Counted from the first letter of the stretch, positions 21,076 to 30,326 are shown. The stretch: 64,000 nt of DNA from Luteolibacter yonseiensis (GCF_016595465.1 NZ_JAENIK010000012.1:1-64000), one strand, 5' to 3'. The notes: generated from the sequence alone by a model not told the origin. A program made the numbers and translations.

Positions 21076-23001
21076 TCAAGAGTTCGGGGCGAGCGGGAGT
21101 TCAAGAATGAATGTGGCGCCTTGTTCGGTCCCCTCGCTGTGGACGGTGAGCGAACCTCCGAGTTCCCGAGCAGCGATGGCACCGCTGTGGAGACCGAATC
21201 CGTGTCCTTGAGGCTTCGTGGTGTAGCCGTGTTCGAAGATGCGGGTGAGGTTCTCGCGCGCGATGCCGATGCCGTTGTCGATGATCTCGATCCGCGCGCC
21301 TTTCTCGGTGCCGGTGAGGCGCACGGTCATCGACTTGTCTTTTCTCAGCGACTCGTCACAGGCCTGTTTGGCATTGCGGATCAGGTTGACGAGGATCTGG
21401 ACCGCCTTGTGTTTTTCGACGGTGATGGGAGGAACCTTGGAATACTCGCGGATGACCTCCACCCGGTGACGGGCGAGGGCGTCTCCGTTCATGCGGAGGC
21501 TGTCGTCCAGGAGATCCGCCACGTTGACGATTTCCGTGACGCCGGAGCCCTTCGAGTAACTCTGCTGCATGGCGACGACCTCCTTGATGTGGTCGATGTT
21601 TTTCTCCAGCAACTGCAACTCGGCGATGACGCTCGATTGTTCCTCCTCGAGTCTCGCCGCGAGCTTGCGGAGGAATCCGGGCAGTTGGGGGCCGCGCGGA
21701 TCGTTGGCGAAAAAGCCCGCGAGATCGGTCGAATGCTCGTCGAGCAGTTCCGCGGTCTTCATCACGCTGCCGACACGGGAATTCCGGACCTTGGTGGATA
21801 CCATCGCACACGAGATATTCACGCTGTTGAGGACGTTGCCGATGTTGTGCAGCACGCTGGTGGCGACCTCGGCCATTCCCGCCCTGCGCGAGGCTTCGAT
21901 CAGCTCGCCTTGAACCGCATCAAGCGACGCTTCCGCCCTCCTGCGTTCCGTGATGTCCTGGATCTGGGAGATGAAGTGCAGGGGTTTCCCATCCGCGTCG
22001 CGGACCAGGGAAACGCTCAACAGCACCCATACCAGACGGCCCTCCTTGTCCAGATACCGCTTCTGCATCTGATAAGAGGGTGCCTTTCCGTCGATGACCG
22101 ACTGCATGTGGGCCAGGTCGATATCCAGATCGTCCGGGTGGGTGATGTCCTGGAAAGTCTGGGTGAACAGCTCTTCCGGTGTGTAGCCGAGCAGTTCGCA
22201 GAGAGCCCGGTTCACCTTGAGCCAATGGCCTTCCGGTGAAACCAGGGCCATGCCGATCGAAGCATGCTCGAAGGCGCTGGCGAAGCGGTCCTCGCTGCCA
22301 CGCAGTTCCTGGTGGGTGGCGACCAGCTCGGCGGTGCGTTCCGTGACCAATTGCTCGATCCTCGCGTTGTTCGTTTCCAGAACGGCGCGCCGGGAGGCGA
22401 CCTCATACATGTCGCGAAGGCTCTGGCGCGTGGAGACCAGCAGGAACGCATCCTCGAAAGCGACCCAGCCCACGTGTTCCAGCCAGCGCCAATGACTGGC
22501 GGTGGCGATGCCGAAAACGGACTGCGGCCAGAACAACCCCCGCGCGAAGTGGTCGATGCCGATCACGACGGTGGCGGAAACCAGCACCCGCCAGTCCCGG
22601 TAGATGGCGAGGAACGCCAGTGATCCGAAGACATGGAAGTGGGTTTCCACGCGTCCGCCCGTGAGGTGGATGAGCAGCGCGGAATACAGCATCTGCGCGA
22701 CGGCGATGGTATGGCGGGTCAGGACATCACCCGGCTTCTTCCAAGCCAGGAAGACGGGAAATCCGGTGATGGCTCCGCCGAGGAAAATGGCAACCCACAC
22801 GTGCAGGTGGGTCTGGCTGTCGGTTCCGATCCACGTCCGTGGAGAAACCACCAGCGCCGCGACGATGCCGGCGAGCCATTGGATGATCATCAGGTTCGCG
22901 AACAAACGGTCCGTGTGGCGGTGTACGTTGGATTGCGCCTCTTGGAACAGTTCAACCGTTCTCGATTTGGTTGCGACGTCTGGACCTGTCATGGTTTGCA
23001 T
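21076..23001 (-). CDS. Membrane PAS sensor histidine kinase
   Basis: 641 residues. An N-terminal membrane domain of about five or six helices (residues 33-190) contains histidines in THLHVW and VETHFHVFGSL, which could bind metal or haem, although this is speculation. A coiled segment (about 195-235) leads to one PAS domain (about 238-355). The kinase core has an atypical H-box SVLHNIGNVLNSV (His385), a helical dimerisation part and a HATPase with NLIRNAKQA, DNGIGI and GHGFGLHSG. No receiver is present. The next gene downstream is a three-receiver hybrid kinase, 10 bases away; upstream is a thioredoxin-fold gene overlapping by 13 bases. Confidence 0.92.
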   Translation of the reverse strand: MQTMTGPDVATKSRTVELFQEAQSNVHRHTDRLFANLMIIQWLAGIVAALVVSPRTWIGTDSQTHLHVWVAIFLGGAITGFPVFLAWKKPGDVLTRHTIAVAQMLYSALLIHLTGGRVETHFHVFGSLAFLAIYRDWRVLVSATVVIGIDHFARGLFWPQSVFGIATASHWRWLEHVGWVAFEDAFLLVSTRQSLRDMYEVASRRAVLETNNARIEQLVTERTAELVATHQELRGSEDRFASAFEHASIGMALVSPEGHWLKVNRALCELLGYTPEELFTQTFQDITHPDDLDIDLAHMQSVIDGKAPSYQMQKRYLDKEGRLVWVLLSVSLVRDADGKPLHFISQIQDITERRRAEASLDAVQGELIEASRRAGMAEVATSVLHNIGNVLNSVNISCAMVSTKVRNSRVGSVMKTAELLDEHSTDLAGFFANDPRGPQLPGFLRKLAARLEEEQSSVIAELQLLEKNIDHIKEVVAMQQSYSKGSGVTEIVNVADLLDDSLRMNGDALARHRVEVIREYSKVPPITVEKHKAVQILVNLIRNAKQACDESLRKDKSMTVRLTGTEKGARIEIIDNGIGIARENLTRIFEHGYTTKPQGHGFGLHSGAIAARELGGSLTVHSEGTEQGATFILELPLAPNS

Positions 23002-23612
23002 ACGGTTTGTTCCGGTTGGCAGTCGTCCCCGGAGAGCGGGCAGCCGTAAGCCGGCGTGTGAAATTCCTGTGGCTGTTTCTGATCCAGGAGCGCCATGATG
23101 GCGTCGCGTCCTGCGTTGTCGCCGGCGTGCCCCCGGGAGAGGGTGATGCCGCCTTGGAAGAGAAGGTGTCCATCCGGTGCGTAAACCAAGGTGAGGCCGG
23201 AGGTCCCCGCGTGGAACCGCTTCGCTTCGGACAGGTCATCGTCCCGGTGAACCGTGACTCCGGGGATGGCGGAGGCTTTCCGCCAGAGGGCTGTTTCCTC
23301 CCAGCCCTTGGACACTCCTTCGGGCTTGATGAACCATACCTGGGCGTTGAGCCTGCCGGGGCGGTCATTCATCAGGATCTCCAGCTCACCGATCGTCGCC
23401 GCCGTACAGGGGCAGTGCGGGTGGGCGAAGAGAATCAGATTCGGTTTTGTGACATCCAGAGCGATGCGGCTGGAAACCGGCCAACTTGTGGGGATCCCCG
23501 TGGCGGGCCCGGGTGTCATGGAATATTTCATGAGCGCACCCATGCCGCCGACCACCACCAGCAGCCAGATGACCGCCGCGAGTATCCCGGAATGGAAGGA
23601 CTGCTTTTTCAT
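22989..23612 (-). CDS. Membrane-anchored thioredoxin-fold protein (RedB-like)
   Basis: 207 residues. One N-terminal membrane helix (about 8-27) anchors a thioredoxin-like domain. The CxxC position reads HPHCPCT, with Cys67 and Cys69 spaced as CxC rather than CxxC. It also has two C-terminal cysteines in GCPLSGDDC and one at the end. It resembles RedB-type redoxins, which are poorly characterised. The gene overlaps the downstream sensor kinase gene by 13 bases, so translation is probably coupled. A redox-sensing partner for that kinase is a reasonable inference. Confidence 0.75.
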   Translation of the reverse strand: MKKQSFHSGILAAVIWLLVVVGGMGALMKYSMTPGPATGIPTSWPVSSRIALDVTKPNLILFAHPHCPCTAATIGELEILMNDRPGRLNAQVWFIKPEGVSKGWEETALWRKASAIPGVTVHRDDDLSEAKRFHAGTSGLTLVYAPDGHLLFQGGITLSRGHAGDNAGRDAIMALLDQKQPQEFHTPAYGCPLSGDDCQPEQTVCKP

Positions 23613-23787
23613 GACAGTGTCGTGTTGGGACTTCTATGACTCAATGCGATTCAAATCACAATGACTACATTGCGGACCGCAGCGGCGGTTCCATAGAAAC
23701 CCTTGGAAATCATTGTCGATCCCCATATTATCGTCCCCTGCGAAATTTCTGTCTATTATCAAGCGCACTGCAAAATTTAGTGGAACA

Positions 23788-23890
23788 TCAAGCCTCGAAC
23801 TTGGCGATAAACTTATTGCGTTCTGCAATCTTTGCAGGGGTGGGGCCAGATACGATGCGAGTCACCGCGTCTGGGTCGGTTCGAAATCCA
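23788..23890 (-). pseudogene. Possible 3' remnant of a lost gene
   Basis: A minus-strand frame ends at 23788 with protein-like residues reading TDPDAVTRIVSGPTPAKIAE and on to a stop. It looks like the tail of a conserved protein. It lies in a different frame past the stop of the WD40-like gene, with no own start. It may be a decayed neighbour or a chance frame. The rest of 23613-23891 shows no gene. Confidence 0.25.
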
Positions 23891-23891
23891 C

Positions 23892-24815
23892 TCAAAGGGA
23901 GTCCGAAACCACAGGAACCGGAAGGGTGGCGATCCTCGAGCGTTGGGGGTTGTCCGAATCCTTGATCGAGAACGCCAGGGATTTCCCATCGGGTGACCAG
24001 ACCGGATGGTTGGCGTCCCATTGATAGGACGTGATGCGGCGATTCTCCCGGCCATCCGGATCGATCAGGAATAGGGCGTGAAGCCGCCCGCCGGGACTTC
24101 CCGCAGTGGATTCATAGGCGATCCGGCGCCCGTCGGGCGACCAGGTCGCCGCACGGCCCTGGTGCGGGGTGAGAGGCTTGGCTGGAGAATCCCCGGCGAT
24201 GATCCAAATGAGATTTTTCTTTTGGTCGTAAACCTGCCCGTCGTTCTTCTGGCCTGCGAAGATCACCAACTTCCCATCCGGAGATACATTGGGCATGCCG
24301 CAATGGATTTCCTCGGGGTTTGTGAGGGCCGTCGCCTTGCCGGAGCCGATGTCCACCCGATACAGGACACCACCGCTCTCCTTCTGATAGGCGACGATGA
24401 GAAGATGTTCCTCATCCGGGTACCAGGACGGGTAGGAAGCTGTCCCGTCCACCCCCTTGAGATCGAGCCGTTTTGGATTGCGTCCTTCCGCGTCCGTGAT
24501 CCAGAGGGTGTTCGCTCCGGCGAACGCGAGACGTCCGCCTGCCGAGCGGCTTACCCGGGTGGCGACCGCGGATGGTTTGGGATCGAACAGCGGCCGGGTG
24601 TTTCCGCCGTCTGCGGGAACGGTCATGAGCTGCCATGCCGTTTCCTTGGAACGTCTGCTGAAGATGATGTCTTTCCCATCCCGGGAGAACGCAGGCCAAT
24701 AGTCGGTTGAGCCGCCCGGCGTGGTGACCGGTTTCGGAGCGGGGAAATCATTCGGGGGCACCGGCCCGGCGGCGGCCAGCGCGGTCACGAAAAAAAGAAC
24801 GGCAGGGACCTTCAT
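23892..24815 (-). CDS. Secreted TolB-like WD40/PD40 beta-propeller protein
   Basis: 307 residues. A signal peptide (1-16, ending AAAGP) is followed by PD40-type repeats with the recurring pattern W.P.FSRDGK.IIFS, PSWYPDEEHLLIVAY, PNVSPDGKLVIFAG, ATWSPDGRRIAYES and PVWSPDGKSLAFS, together a partial beta-propeller. Such domains bind partners or carbohydrates in the periplasm. It lies 32 bases after a sulfatase gene on the same strand, so it is probably third in that operon and may assist recognition of the polysaccharide. Confidence 0.85.
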   Translation of the reverse strand: MKVPAVLFFVTALAAAGPVPPNDFPAPKPVTTPGGSTDYWPAFSRDGKDIIFSRRSKETAWQLMTVPADGGNTRPLFDPKPSAVATRVSRSAGGRLAFAGANTLWITDAEGRNPKRLDLKGVDGTASYPSWYPDEEHLLIVAYQKESGGVLYRVDIGSGKATALTNPEEIHCGMPNVSPDGKLVIFAGQKNDGQVYDQKKNLIWIIAGDSPAKPLTPHQGRAATWSPDGRRIAYESTAGSPGGRLHALFLIDPDGRENRRITSYQWDANHPVWSPDGKSLAFSIKDSDNPQRSRIATLPVPVVSDSL

Positions 24816-24847
24816 GCGGATGAAATGAGTGGGGATCGTGCGGTTTT

Positions 24848-26392
24848 TCAGGGTTCCGGACGATCCTCGGACTGTCCCTCCTTGTCCCTGTTGAAGAAAA
24901 GGAGATCAATGGTTGGATCCGCCGCCGAGCCTGCGCGACCGCGGACGAACTGGGGTTTCGCTTCGGGGTAGGCGTGGAGTTTCTGACGAAGCCTGGCGAC
25001 GAGCTTGGGCTGGCTGGCGGCGAGATTCTTCTTCTCCTCAGGATCGGTGGAATAGTTGTAGAGTTCCACCTTCGCGGTATGCGCGGCGGCTCCGGGCCTT
25101 TTCCATTCCACCAGACGGTGGGTGCTGGTCCGCAGCGACCGGCCAAGCAGCTTTTGACGGGGGATGACCTGCAGGACGTGATCGTTCACGCTGGCGGTTG
25201 GCGTTCTGAGGATGGGAACAAGGCTTTTTCCTTCAAGCTTCGGGGTGGAATTCGGCCGCCGCAGATTGGCAAGTTCCAGAAGGGTGGGGTAGATGTCGAT
25301 GGATTCGACGAGTGATTTTGTCTTGGAACCCCGCGTTGTCACGCCGGGGGCCGAAATGATCAGGGGGATGCGTGTGGCTTCTTCGAAATTGGTCATTTTC
25401 GCCCACAGCCCGTGATCGCCGAGGTGCCATCCGTGATCCCCCCACAGGACGATGATGGTATTTTCCGCAAGTCCGAGGCGGTCGAGGGCGTCGATGACCT
25501 TGCCGACCTGCGCATCGGTGTAACTCACCGCGGCGTAGTAACCGTGCATGAGTTTCCGTTGCGTCGCTTCATCCACGACGCCGTTGGAGGGAATGCCCCT
25601 GTAGATGCCGAGCTCGCTGTTCGGGCGCATGGATGCGGATGGCGCCCCTTCCGGAGCGGTGCGGAAATGAGCAAGCTTGAACTTCGCCGGATCGTGGAGA
25701 TCCCAATATTTTTTCGGAGCGACGAATGGCAGGTGAGGGCGGTGGAATCCGGCCGCAATGAAAAACGGAGTGTCAGGCCGTGCCTTCGCGGCTTTCAGAC
25801 GATTGATGACCTGTGTGGCGATTTTTCCATCGACATAGGTCTCATCCGCGACCTCCGCCGACTCGTAGAAAGCGCCACGTTGGTTTCTTTTTTCACGCGT
25901 GGTCATGTCGGCGGCCGCTTCACTTTCCTTCAACGCGTAAACCGGTGCCGAGGGATCGAGGAATGGGACACTCCAGGATTTCCTGTCGTCCGGAAGCCCC
26001 CGGCCGACGTGGAACAGCTTGCCGACCGCTTCCGAGCGATAGCCGTTTCTCATGAACTGCTGCGGCAGTGTCACCGCGTTCGGCAGGGCGTCCCGCAAGT
26101 GAGCTTCGAAATTATAAAGGCCGAGCGTCGTCGGGCGGAGGCCGGTGAACAGCGCGTTCCGCGATGGCGCGCAAAGCGCCTGGCTGGTGTAGGCGCTCTC
26201 GAACAACAGTCCGCGGGCCGCGAGCCTGTCGATGTTCGGCGTTTTTGCCAGTCTGTCACCATACGCGCCGATGCTCGGCTTGAGATCATCCACTGCGATG
26301 AAAAGCACGTTCTTGGGGGCGGCATGGCTGAAAGTGATCAGCCCGGAAAGAAGCAGGAGAATACGGGATACGGGGGGGATGGGAATTGTCAT
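24848..26392 (-). CDS. Secreted sulfatase (S1 family, iduronate-2-sulfatase-like)
   Basis: 514 residues. A signal peptide (1-24) precedes the alkaline-phosphatase-fold domain. The metal site starts with AVDDLKP (Asp35-Asp36). The formylglycine motif is CAPSR (74-78), so Cys74 must be converted by a sulfatase-maturating enzyme. The later WGDHGWHLGDHGLW supplies metal and substrate ligands. The sequence style fits the S1_7-like subfamily, which removes sulfate from uronates or other sugars. Its start overlaps the stop of the upstream sulfatase gene by four bases (ATGA), so translation is coupled. Substrate cannot be read. Confidence 0.92.
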   Translation of the reverse strand: MTIPIPPVSRILLLLSGLITFSHAAPKNVLFIAVDDLKPSIGAYGDRLAKTPNIDRLAARGLLFESAYTSQALCAPSRNALFTGLRPTTLGLYNFEAHLRDALPNAVTLPQQFMRNGYRSEAVGKLFHVGRGLPDDRKSWSVPFLDPSAPVYALKESEAAADMTTREKRNQRGAFYESAEVADETYVDGKIATQVINRLKAAKARPDTPFFIAAGFHRPHLPFVAPKKYWDLHDPAKFKLAHFRTAPEGAPSASMRPNSELGIYRGIPSNGVVDEATQRKLMHGYYAAVSYTDAQVGKVIDALDRLGLAENTIIVLWGDHGWHLGDHGLWAKMTNFEEATRIPLIISAPGVTTRGSKTKSLVESIDIYPTLLELANLRRPNSTPKLEGKSLVPILRTPTASVNDHVLQVIPRQKLLGRSLRTSTHRLVEWKRPGAAAHTAKVELYNYSTDPEEKKNLAASQPKLVARLRQKLHAYPEAKPQFVRGRAGSAADPTIDLLFFNRDKEGQSEDRPEP

Positions 26393-28443
26393 TCGGGATT
26401 CTGGAGGTGGATGCGTGCTTGTTCGATCTTACCCTGAAAAGGGTTTGGAGAGGGGTAGGGGCCTACCGGAGACCGCGCGTCGCTGCCGATGCTGAGCGGG
26501 TCGCCCGGGTGTTGGGCGATGACGGCCGGAGCTTGGCCGGTGGCGGCGGTTTCGCCTTGAATCTTCAGCGTGAGTTTTCCGGAATTTTCCAAGGTTGCCT
26601 CGATGTCCGTCGCTTCGTGAAGGGGTGGAGCCGGCGCGCTGGCCGTGGTGAGTTTCGCGTCCGTGCGGAGGGCGAAGACCAGCTTTCCGTCCTGCAGATA
26701 AAGCGCGTATCCATGCCGGGCGCCTCCTTGGGCGGCGATGACTCCCTCGTTTTTCTCCGCAGTGATGCGGGCGTTGAAGGTGAACCCGCGGCCTGAGATT
26801 TTCGGAGCGTTTGCGGCATCCAGCACGTCTCCGGATTTCCACGGACCGCTTGCTGTCGCGTTCGAGCGGGAGGGAGATCTGTCCTTGGACGCGGGGTCGT
26901 TGGCGAGGTCCGGGCCGGGCGTGCTGCGGCCGGTGGAAATGAAACGATCCAGCAATGACTTCAATTCAAGGGCTTTGTCGCGGTTTCCAGAATAGAGGTT
27001 CCTGGTCTGGCGGGGATCGTCCTTCAGGTTGAAGAGTTCGGCCTGCTCGTCGTGTGGTTGGATCTTCCATTCCTCCTTCCGCCAGGAGGGTTCGCGATTG
27101 CCGTCGCCGGAGGGTGCGTTGATGAAAACCCAGTCTCCCTGCCTGATGGCGAGGTTGCCGTTCTGCCCGTGGTGGATGGTCGCCGGGCGCACCTGTCCGG
27201 AAGGTTCACCGATAAGGGCCGGGAGAATGTTGAAACTGTCGGGAGCGGCCTCCGGATCCAGCGGTTTCCCGAGGATGGCGGCGGCTGTGGCGAAGAAGTC
27301 CACATGGCTGATCGTCGTTTCCGACGTGAGGGCGGGTTTGATCCTGCGTGGCCAGCGGGCGATAAACGGCACGCGGTGTCCTCCTTCCCACAGGTCCCGC
27401 TTCGCCCCCCGGAGGCCGCCCGAACTCGAATGACCGTATTGCTTCACCCGGTCATAGACACCCGGCTTCACCTCGCCCGTGACCTCGGGGCCGTTGTCGC
27501 TGGTGAAAATGACGAGCGTGTTCTCCGCCTGTCCCGAGCGGTCGATGGCATCGAGGATCCGCCCCACGGCGTCATCTGTCTGCAGCACGAAGTCTCCATA
27601 ATCGCCCGCGCCGCTCTTTCCCCGGAACTCCGGCGTGGGGACGACGGGGTAGTGGGGCGACGTGAGCGGAACATAGAGGAAATACGGTCCGGACTTTTTC
27701 CCGGCTTCCTCGATATAGGTGACACCGCGCCTTGTGATTTCCGGCAGGACGTTGGTCCAATCCCAGCCCGGGAGTGCGGGACCGGGACGGTTGTAGGCAG
27801 GGCCGCTTGCTTCCGCCGGGATGCCCACGGTGCGATCATTTTCGATATACACATAGGGCGGATAGTTGGGAACATCGACACCGAAATAGTAATCAAATCC
27901 CCGGTCGGTGGGACCGCCGGTAACGGGCTTGGTGAAATCCACGTTGCTGAGGCGGTCCGCTCCGCTGGCGGGCGGCTGTCCGTCGCGGGTAGGCCAGGTC
28001 CATCCGAGGTGCCATTTTCCGATGGCGGCGGTCCGGTAGCCATTCTGCTTGAGAAAAGCGGACACGGTGAGGCGTTTCGCGTCGATGAGGGGCGCGCCCC
28101 AGGGAGGCAGGACGCCGGACTTCAACGGAGACCGCCATGCCAGACGGCCCGTGAGGATTGAATAGCGGGTGGGAGTGCAGACGGAACTCGGAGCATGCGC
28201 GTCGGTGAAACGCATGCCTTGCCCGGCGAGGCGGTCAAGGTGAGGCGTCCTGATCTTCGATTCCGGATTGTAGATGGAGACGTCTCCATAACCGAGGTCG
28301 TCCGCGAGGATGAAAACGATATTGGGGCTGTTTTCCGTTGCCAAGACCGCCCGCGTCAGGAAAAACGGCAGTATCAGACGGGACGAGAAACCGATGAGCG
28401 ATGGAACAAACCCTTTCATGATGAACAGCATTGGCCGGATCAT
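26389..28443 (-). CDS. Secreted sulfatase with C-terminal LamG-like domain
   Basis: 684 residues. A signal-type N-terminus (to about residue 36) is followed by an arylsulfatase domain with LADDLGYGD (Asp48-Asp49), the formylglycine motif CTPTR (89-93) and FTSDNGPE. After about residue 540 there is a Pro/Ser-rich linker, then a concanavalin/LamG-like domain (about 570-684; FTFNARITAE, GYALYLQDGKLVFAL, KIEQARIHL), likely carbohydrate-binding. Starts at 28443; ATG at 28419 is an alternative. First gene of a three-gene operon with a second sulfatase and a WD40-like protein. Confidence 0.93.
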   Translation of the reverse strand: MIRPMLFIMKGFVPSLIGFSSRLILPFFLTRAVLATENSPNIVFILADDLGYGDVSIYNPESKIRTPHLDRLAGQGMRFTDAHAPSSVCTPTRYSILTGRLAWRSPLKSGVLPPWGAPLIDAKRLTVSAFLKQNGYRTAAIGKWHLGWTWPTRDGQPPASGADRLSNVDFTKPVTGGPTDRGFDYYFGVDVPNYPPYVYIENDRTVGIPAEASGPAYNRPGPALPGWDWTNVLPEITRRGVTYIEEAGKKSGPYFLYVPLTSPHYPVVPTPEFRGKSGAGDYGDFVLQTDDAVGRILDAIDRSGQAENTLVIFTSDNGPEVTGEVKPGVYDRVKQYGHSSSGGLRGAKRDLWEGGHRVPFIARWPRRIKPALTSETTISHVDFFATAAAILGKPLDPEAAPDSFNILPALIGEPSGQVRPATIHHGQNGNLAIRQGDWVFINAPSGDGNREPSWRKEEWKIQPHDEQAELFNLKDDPRQTRNLYSGNRDKALELKSLLDRFISTGRSTPGPDLANDPASKDRSPSRSNATASGPWKSGDVLDAANAPKISGRGFTFNARITAEKNEGVIAAQGGARHGYALYLQDGKLVFALRTDAKLTTASAPAPPLHEATDIEATLENSGKLTLKIQGETAATGQAPAVIAQHPGDPLSIGSDARSPVGPYPSPNPFQGKIEQARIHLQNPE

Positions 28444-28500
28444 CCAGAGGTCTGGTATTCTTCCGAGAAATCATGGCGAACGTTTTCGCCACGCGGGCGG

Positions 28501-28598
28501 AGCTTATGGGAGCGGCCGGGGTTGTCAATTTTAAAACAATACTTAATTGGGTTGTTTTATAATGTTTTGATTGACGCCACGCATCTGTTATGTTAGAT
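28501..28598. promoter_or_regulatory. Divergent promoter region with nested inverted repeats
   Basis: AT-rich DNA between the sulfatase operon (minus, starts 28443) and a hypothetical gene (plus, starts 28702). AAAACAA (28533-28539) faces TTGTTTT (28552-28558), and GTCAAT (28524-28529) faces ATTGAC (28570-28575). Plus strand: TTGACG (28571-28576), 16 bases, TTAGAT (28593-28598). Minus strand: TTGACA near 28528-28523, then TAAGCT about 17 bases on. The repeats are well placed for a repressor or activator. Inference from motif alone. Confidence 0.45.
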
Positions 28599-28701
28599 CG
28601 GGCCGTCGATGTTTCCTACGCATCCTTGTGCGGCGCATCCGGTGGTTTCGCCATTTCACAAGCGGCGGTTGATTTCAAGCAAGCACAAGGTCTGGGAAAC
28701 A

Positions 28702-29070
28702 ATGATCGCAAATATCGACGACGAAGGAGAACTGTCGTCCCGTTCTCATCACTCCCTCCGGGCATCCTTCCCCGTTCGGCGAACCAGGGATCGCTTCGAT
28801 TTCCTCGATGACGAGGACGCCATGTTCCGCCGGCTCGGCAGGAACATCTCACCCTCCAAGATATGGATCCGGAACACGCGGGGAACCTATGTGCTTCGGG
28901 ATACCCCGGGATTGTCGGTCGGTGCCGGGACGTTGTGCCAGATCGGCGTGCATCTCAGTCCGGGGCCTGTTCAGACCGGAGGCCGTTTTTGCCAGATCGT
29001 CAGCGGGCCCAACCGCGGGCTGCGGTTTGAGTTCAAGGCGGAAGACTTTTTCCAAGATGAAGAATTGTGA
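28702..29070 (+). CDS. Hypothetical protein
   Basis: 122 residues from ATG at 28702 (MIANIDDEGELSS). An earlier ATG at 28609 would add 31 residues that do not look like protein. The N-terminal third is polar and probably disordered. The C-terminal part (FRRLGRNISPSKIWIRN, GLSVGAGTLCQIGV, GGRFCQIVSGPNRGLRF) is beta-rich. No signal peptide and no known family. A plausible promoter lies at 28571-28598. It is convergent with the small RHH gene. Confidence 0.55.
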   Translation: MIANIDDEGELSSRSHHSLRASFPVRRTRDRFDFLDDEDAMFRRLGRNISPSKIWIRNTRGTYVLRDTPGLSVGAGTLCQIGVHLSPGPVQTGGRFCQIVSGPNRGLRFEFKAEDFFQDEEL

Positions 29071-29124
29071 ACCTTCCCGCCGGCAGGGGATATCAAATCA
29101 AGCTGCGGTGACCCGGCGCGCTCC

Positions 29125-29313
29125 TCAGGTTTCCGGCGCGGAATCGTCCTGCCGGAGGGTTTCTATTTCCTCGGCGATACGGGCATGCTTCCTCAAGGTG
29201 GCGACGATGAAGTCATTCACCTCCAGGCCATCCGCGGAAGCCGCCGCGTGAAGCCTGACGAATTCATCGTCCGTGAGGTCGATGCTGATGTTGCGGGCCG
29301 TGTTTTCGCTCAT
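29125..29313 (-). CDS. Small ribbon-helix-helix-like DNA-binding protein
   Basis: 62 residues from ATG at 29313 (MSENTARNISIDL); ATG at 29319 would add two. The pattern of a short strand NISIDLTDDEF, then a helix FVRLHAAASADG, then LEVNDFIVATLRKHARIAEEI matches the ribbon-helix-helix fold of Arc/CopG repressors and antitoxins. No toxin gene is adjacent: both neighbours are on the other strand. It may be an orphan antitoxin or a local regulator. Confidence 0.65.
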   Translation of the reverse strand: MSENTARNISIDLTDDEFVRLHAAASADGLEVNDFIVATLRKHARIAEEIETLRQDDSAPET

Positions 29314-29592
29314 GATCATAACCCGGTCGTCGCGGATCTCGGATTCGTCCAGAGCGGATTTGTGGAAAGATCGTGGCGCGGTAGCGAGGGGCGGGTGTCC
29401 CTCCATCCGCCACAACATCCCGGGGATCCTTCCATGTGTGTCATCCGTCCACACCGCCGGACACGAGATACCTCTTCCGTTCACTTGACCCAAGGGATTT
29501 TCACTCCTATAGAATCAGCAGGAAAAAAAGTGTGGGCGGGAAATGCGGAATTCGTCGCGGCTCTTGTCCGACTCACAGCCGATATTTGATTC

Positions 29593-30303
29593 ATGCGCGT
29601 TTCACCCTCCTCACTCCTCGCCCTCTCAAGTGCGGTTCTGGCTCTGGTCTCATCCTCATGTGGTGTCGGCGGCCCCGCCCCTGCTCCGCTGGCATCGTTG
29701 AAACCGAAGAAACAACTCTACAAGTGGTACGATGACGGTGGCGAGGGAAAGGTGTCCGTGCGCATCAGCCTGACCGACCAGATCGCGGAGTTCAAACGCG
29801 GCGACCGTGACATCGGCTGGTGCTACGTCGCCACGGGCAAGGAGGGGCACGGAACCAGCGACGGAAGTTATAAGATCACCGAAAAAATCGAGGACAAGTA
29901 TTCCAACCGCTATGGTTGGTTTGAGGATGAATATGGCAACGTCACCGATGGCGACGCGAAATATAACGACAAGGTCCCGGCAGGCATGGTTTATGTCCCG
30001 GCCCCCATGCCCTATTGGATGCGTTTGACCTCATATGGCATCGGGATGCATGGTGGCCTCATTCCCGAGCCGGGAAAACCCGCTTCGCACGGATGTATCC
30101 GTCTGCCGAAGGAATTCGTACCCCTGGTGTACGACGTGGTGAGTGTCGGCACACCGGTTGTGATCACCCACGCTCCCAGCAGACGCAGCGAGAGGGATCT
30201 TGAAAGCCATGATCGGCAACAACCGTGGACCATGAACCGGGGAGGGGACGGCAGTGTGGAGTCCGTCACCTACCGGAACGGAATGCCGATCATGTATCGT
30301 TGA
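29593..30303 (+). CDS. L,D-transpeptidase (YkuD domain)
   Basis: 236 residues. An N-terminal signal ends in VSSSCG, so Cys23 may be lipidated (weak lipobox). The YkuD catalytic domain occupies about residues 50-190, with GIGMHGG (His153) and the active-site block SHGCIRLP (His166, Cys168, Arg170). These enzymes make 3-3 peptidoglycan crosslinks or attach proteins to the wall, acting in the periplasm. A C-terminal tail of about 45 residues is polar. It shares a bidirectional terminator with the convergent LysM gene. Confidence 0.93.
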   Translation: MRVSPSSLLALSSAVLALVSSSCGVGGPAPAPLASLKPKKQLYKWYDDGGEGKVSVRISLTDQIAEFKRGDRDIGWCYVATGKEGHGTSDGSYKITEKIEDKYSNRYGWFEDEYGNVTDGDAKYNDKVPAGMVYVPAPMPYWMRLTSYGIGMHGGLIPEPGKPASHGCIRLPKEFVPLVYDVVSVGTPVVITHAPSRRSERDLESHDRQQPWTMNRGGDGSVESVTYRNGMPIMYR

Positions 30304-30326
30304 AATTTTTCGTTTTTAGAAAAAGC

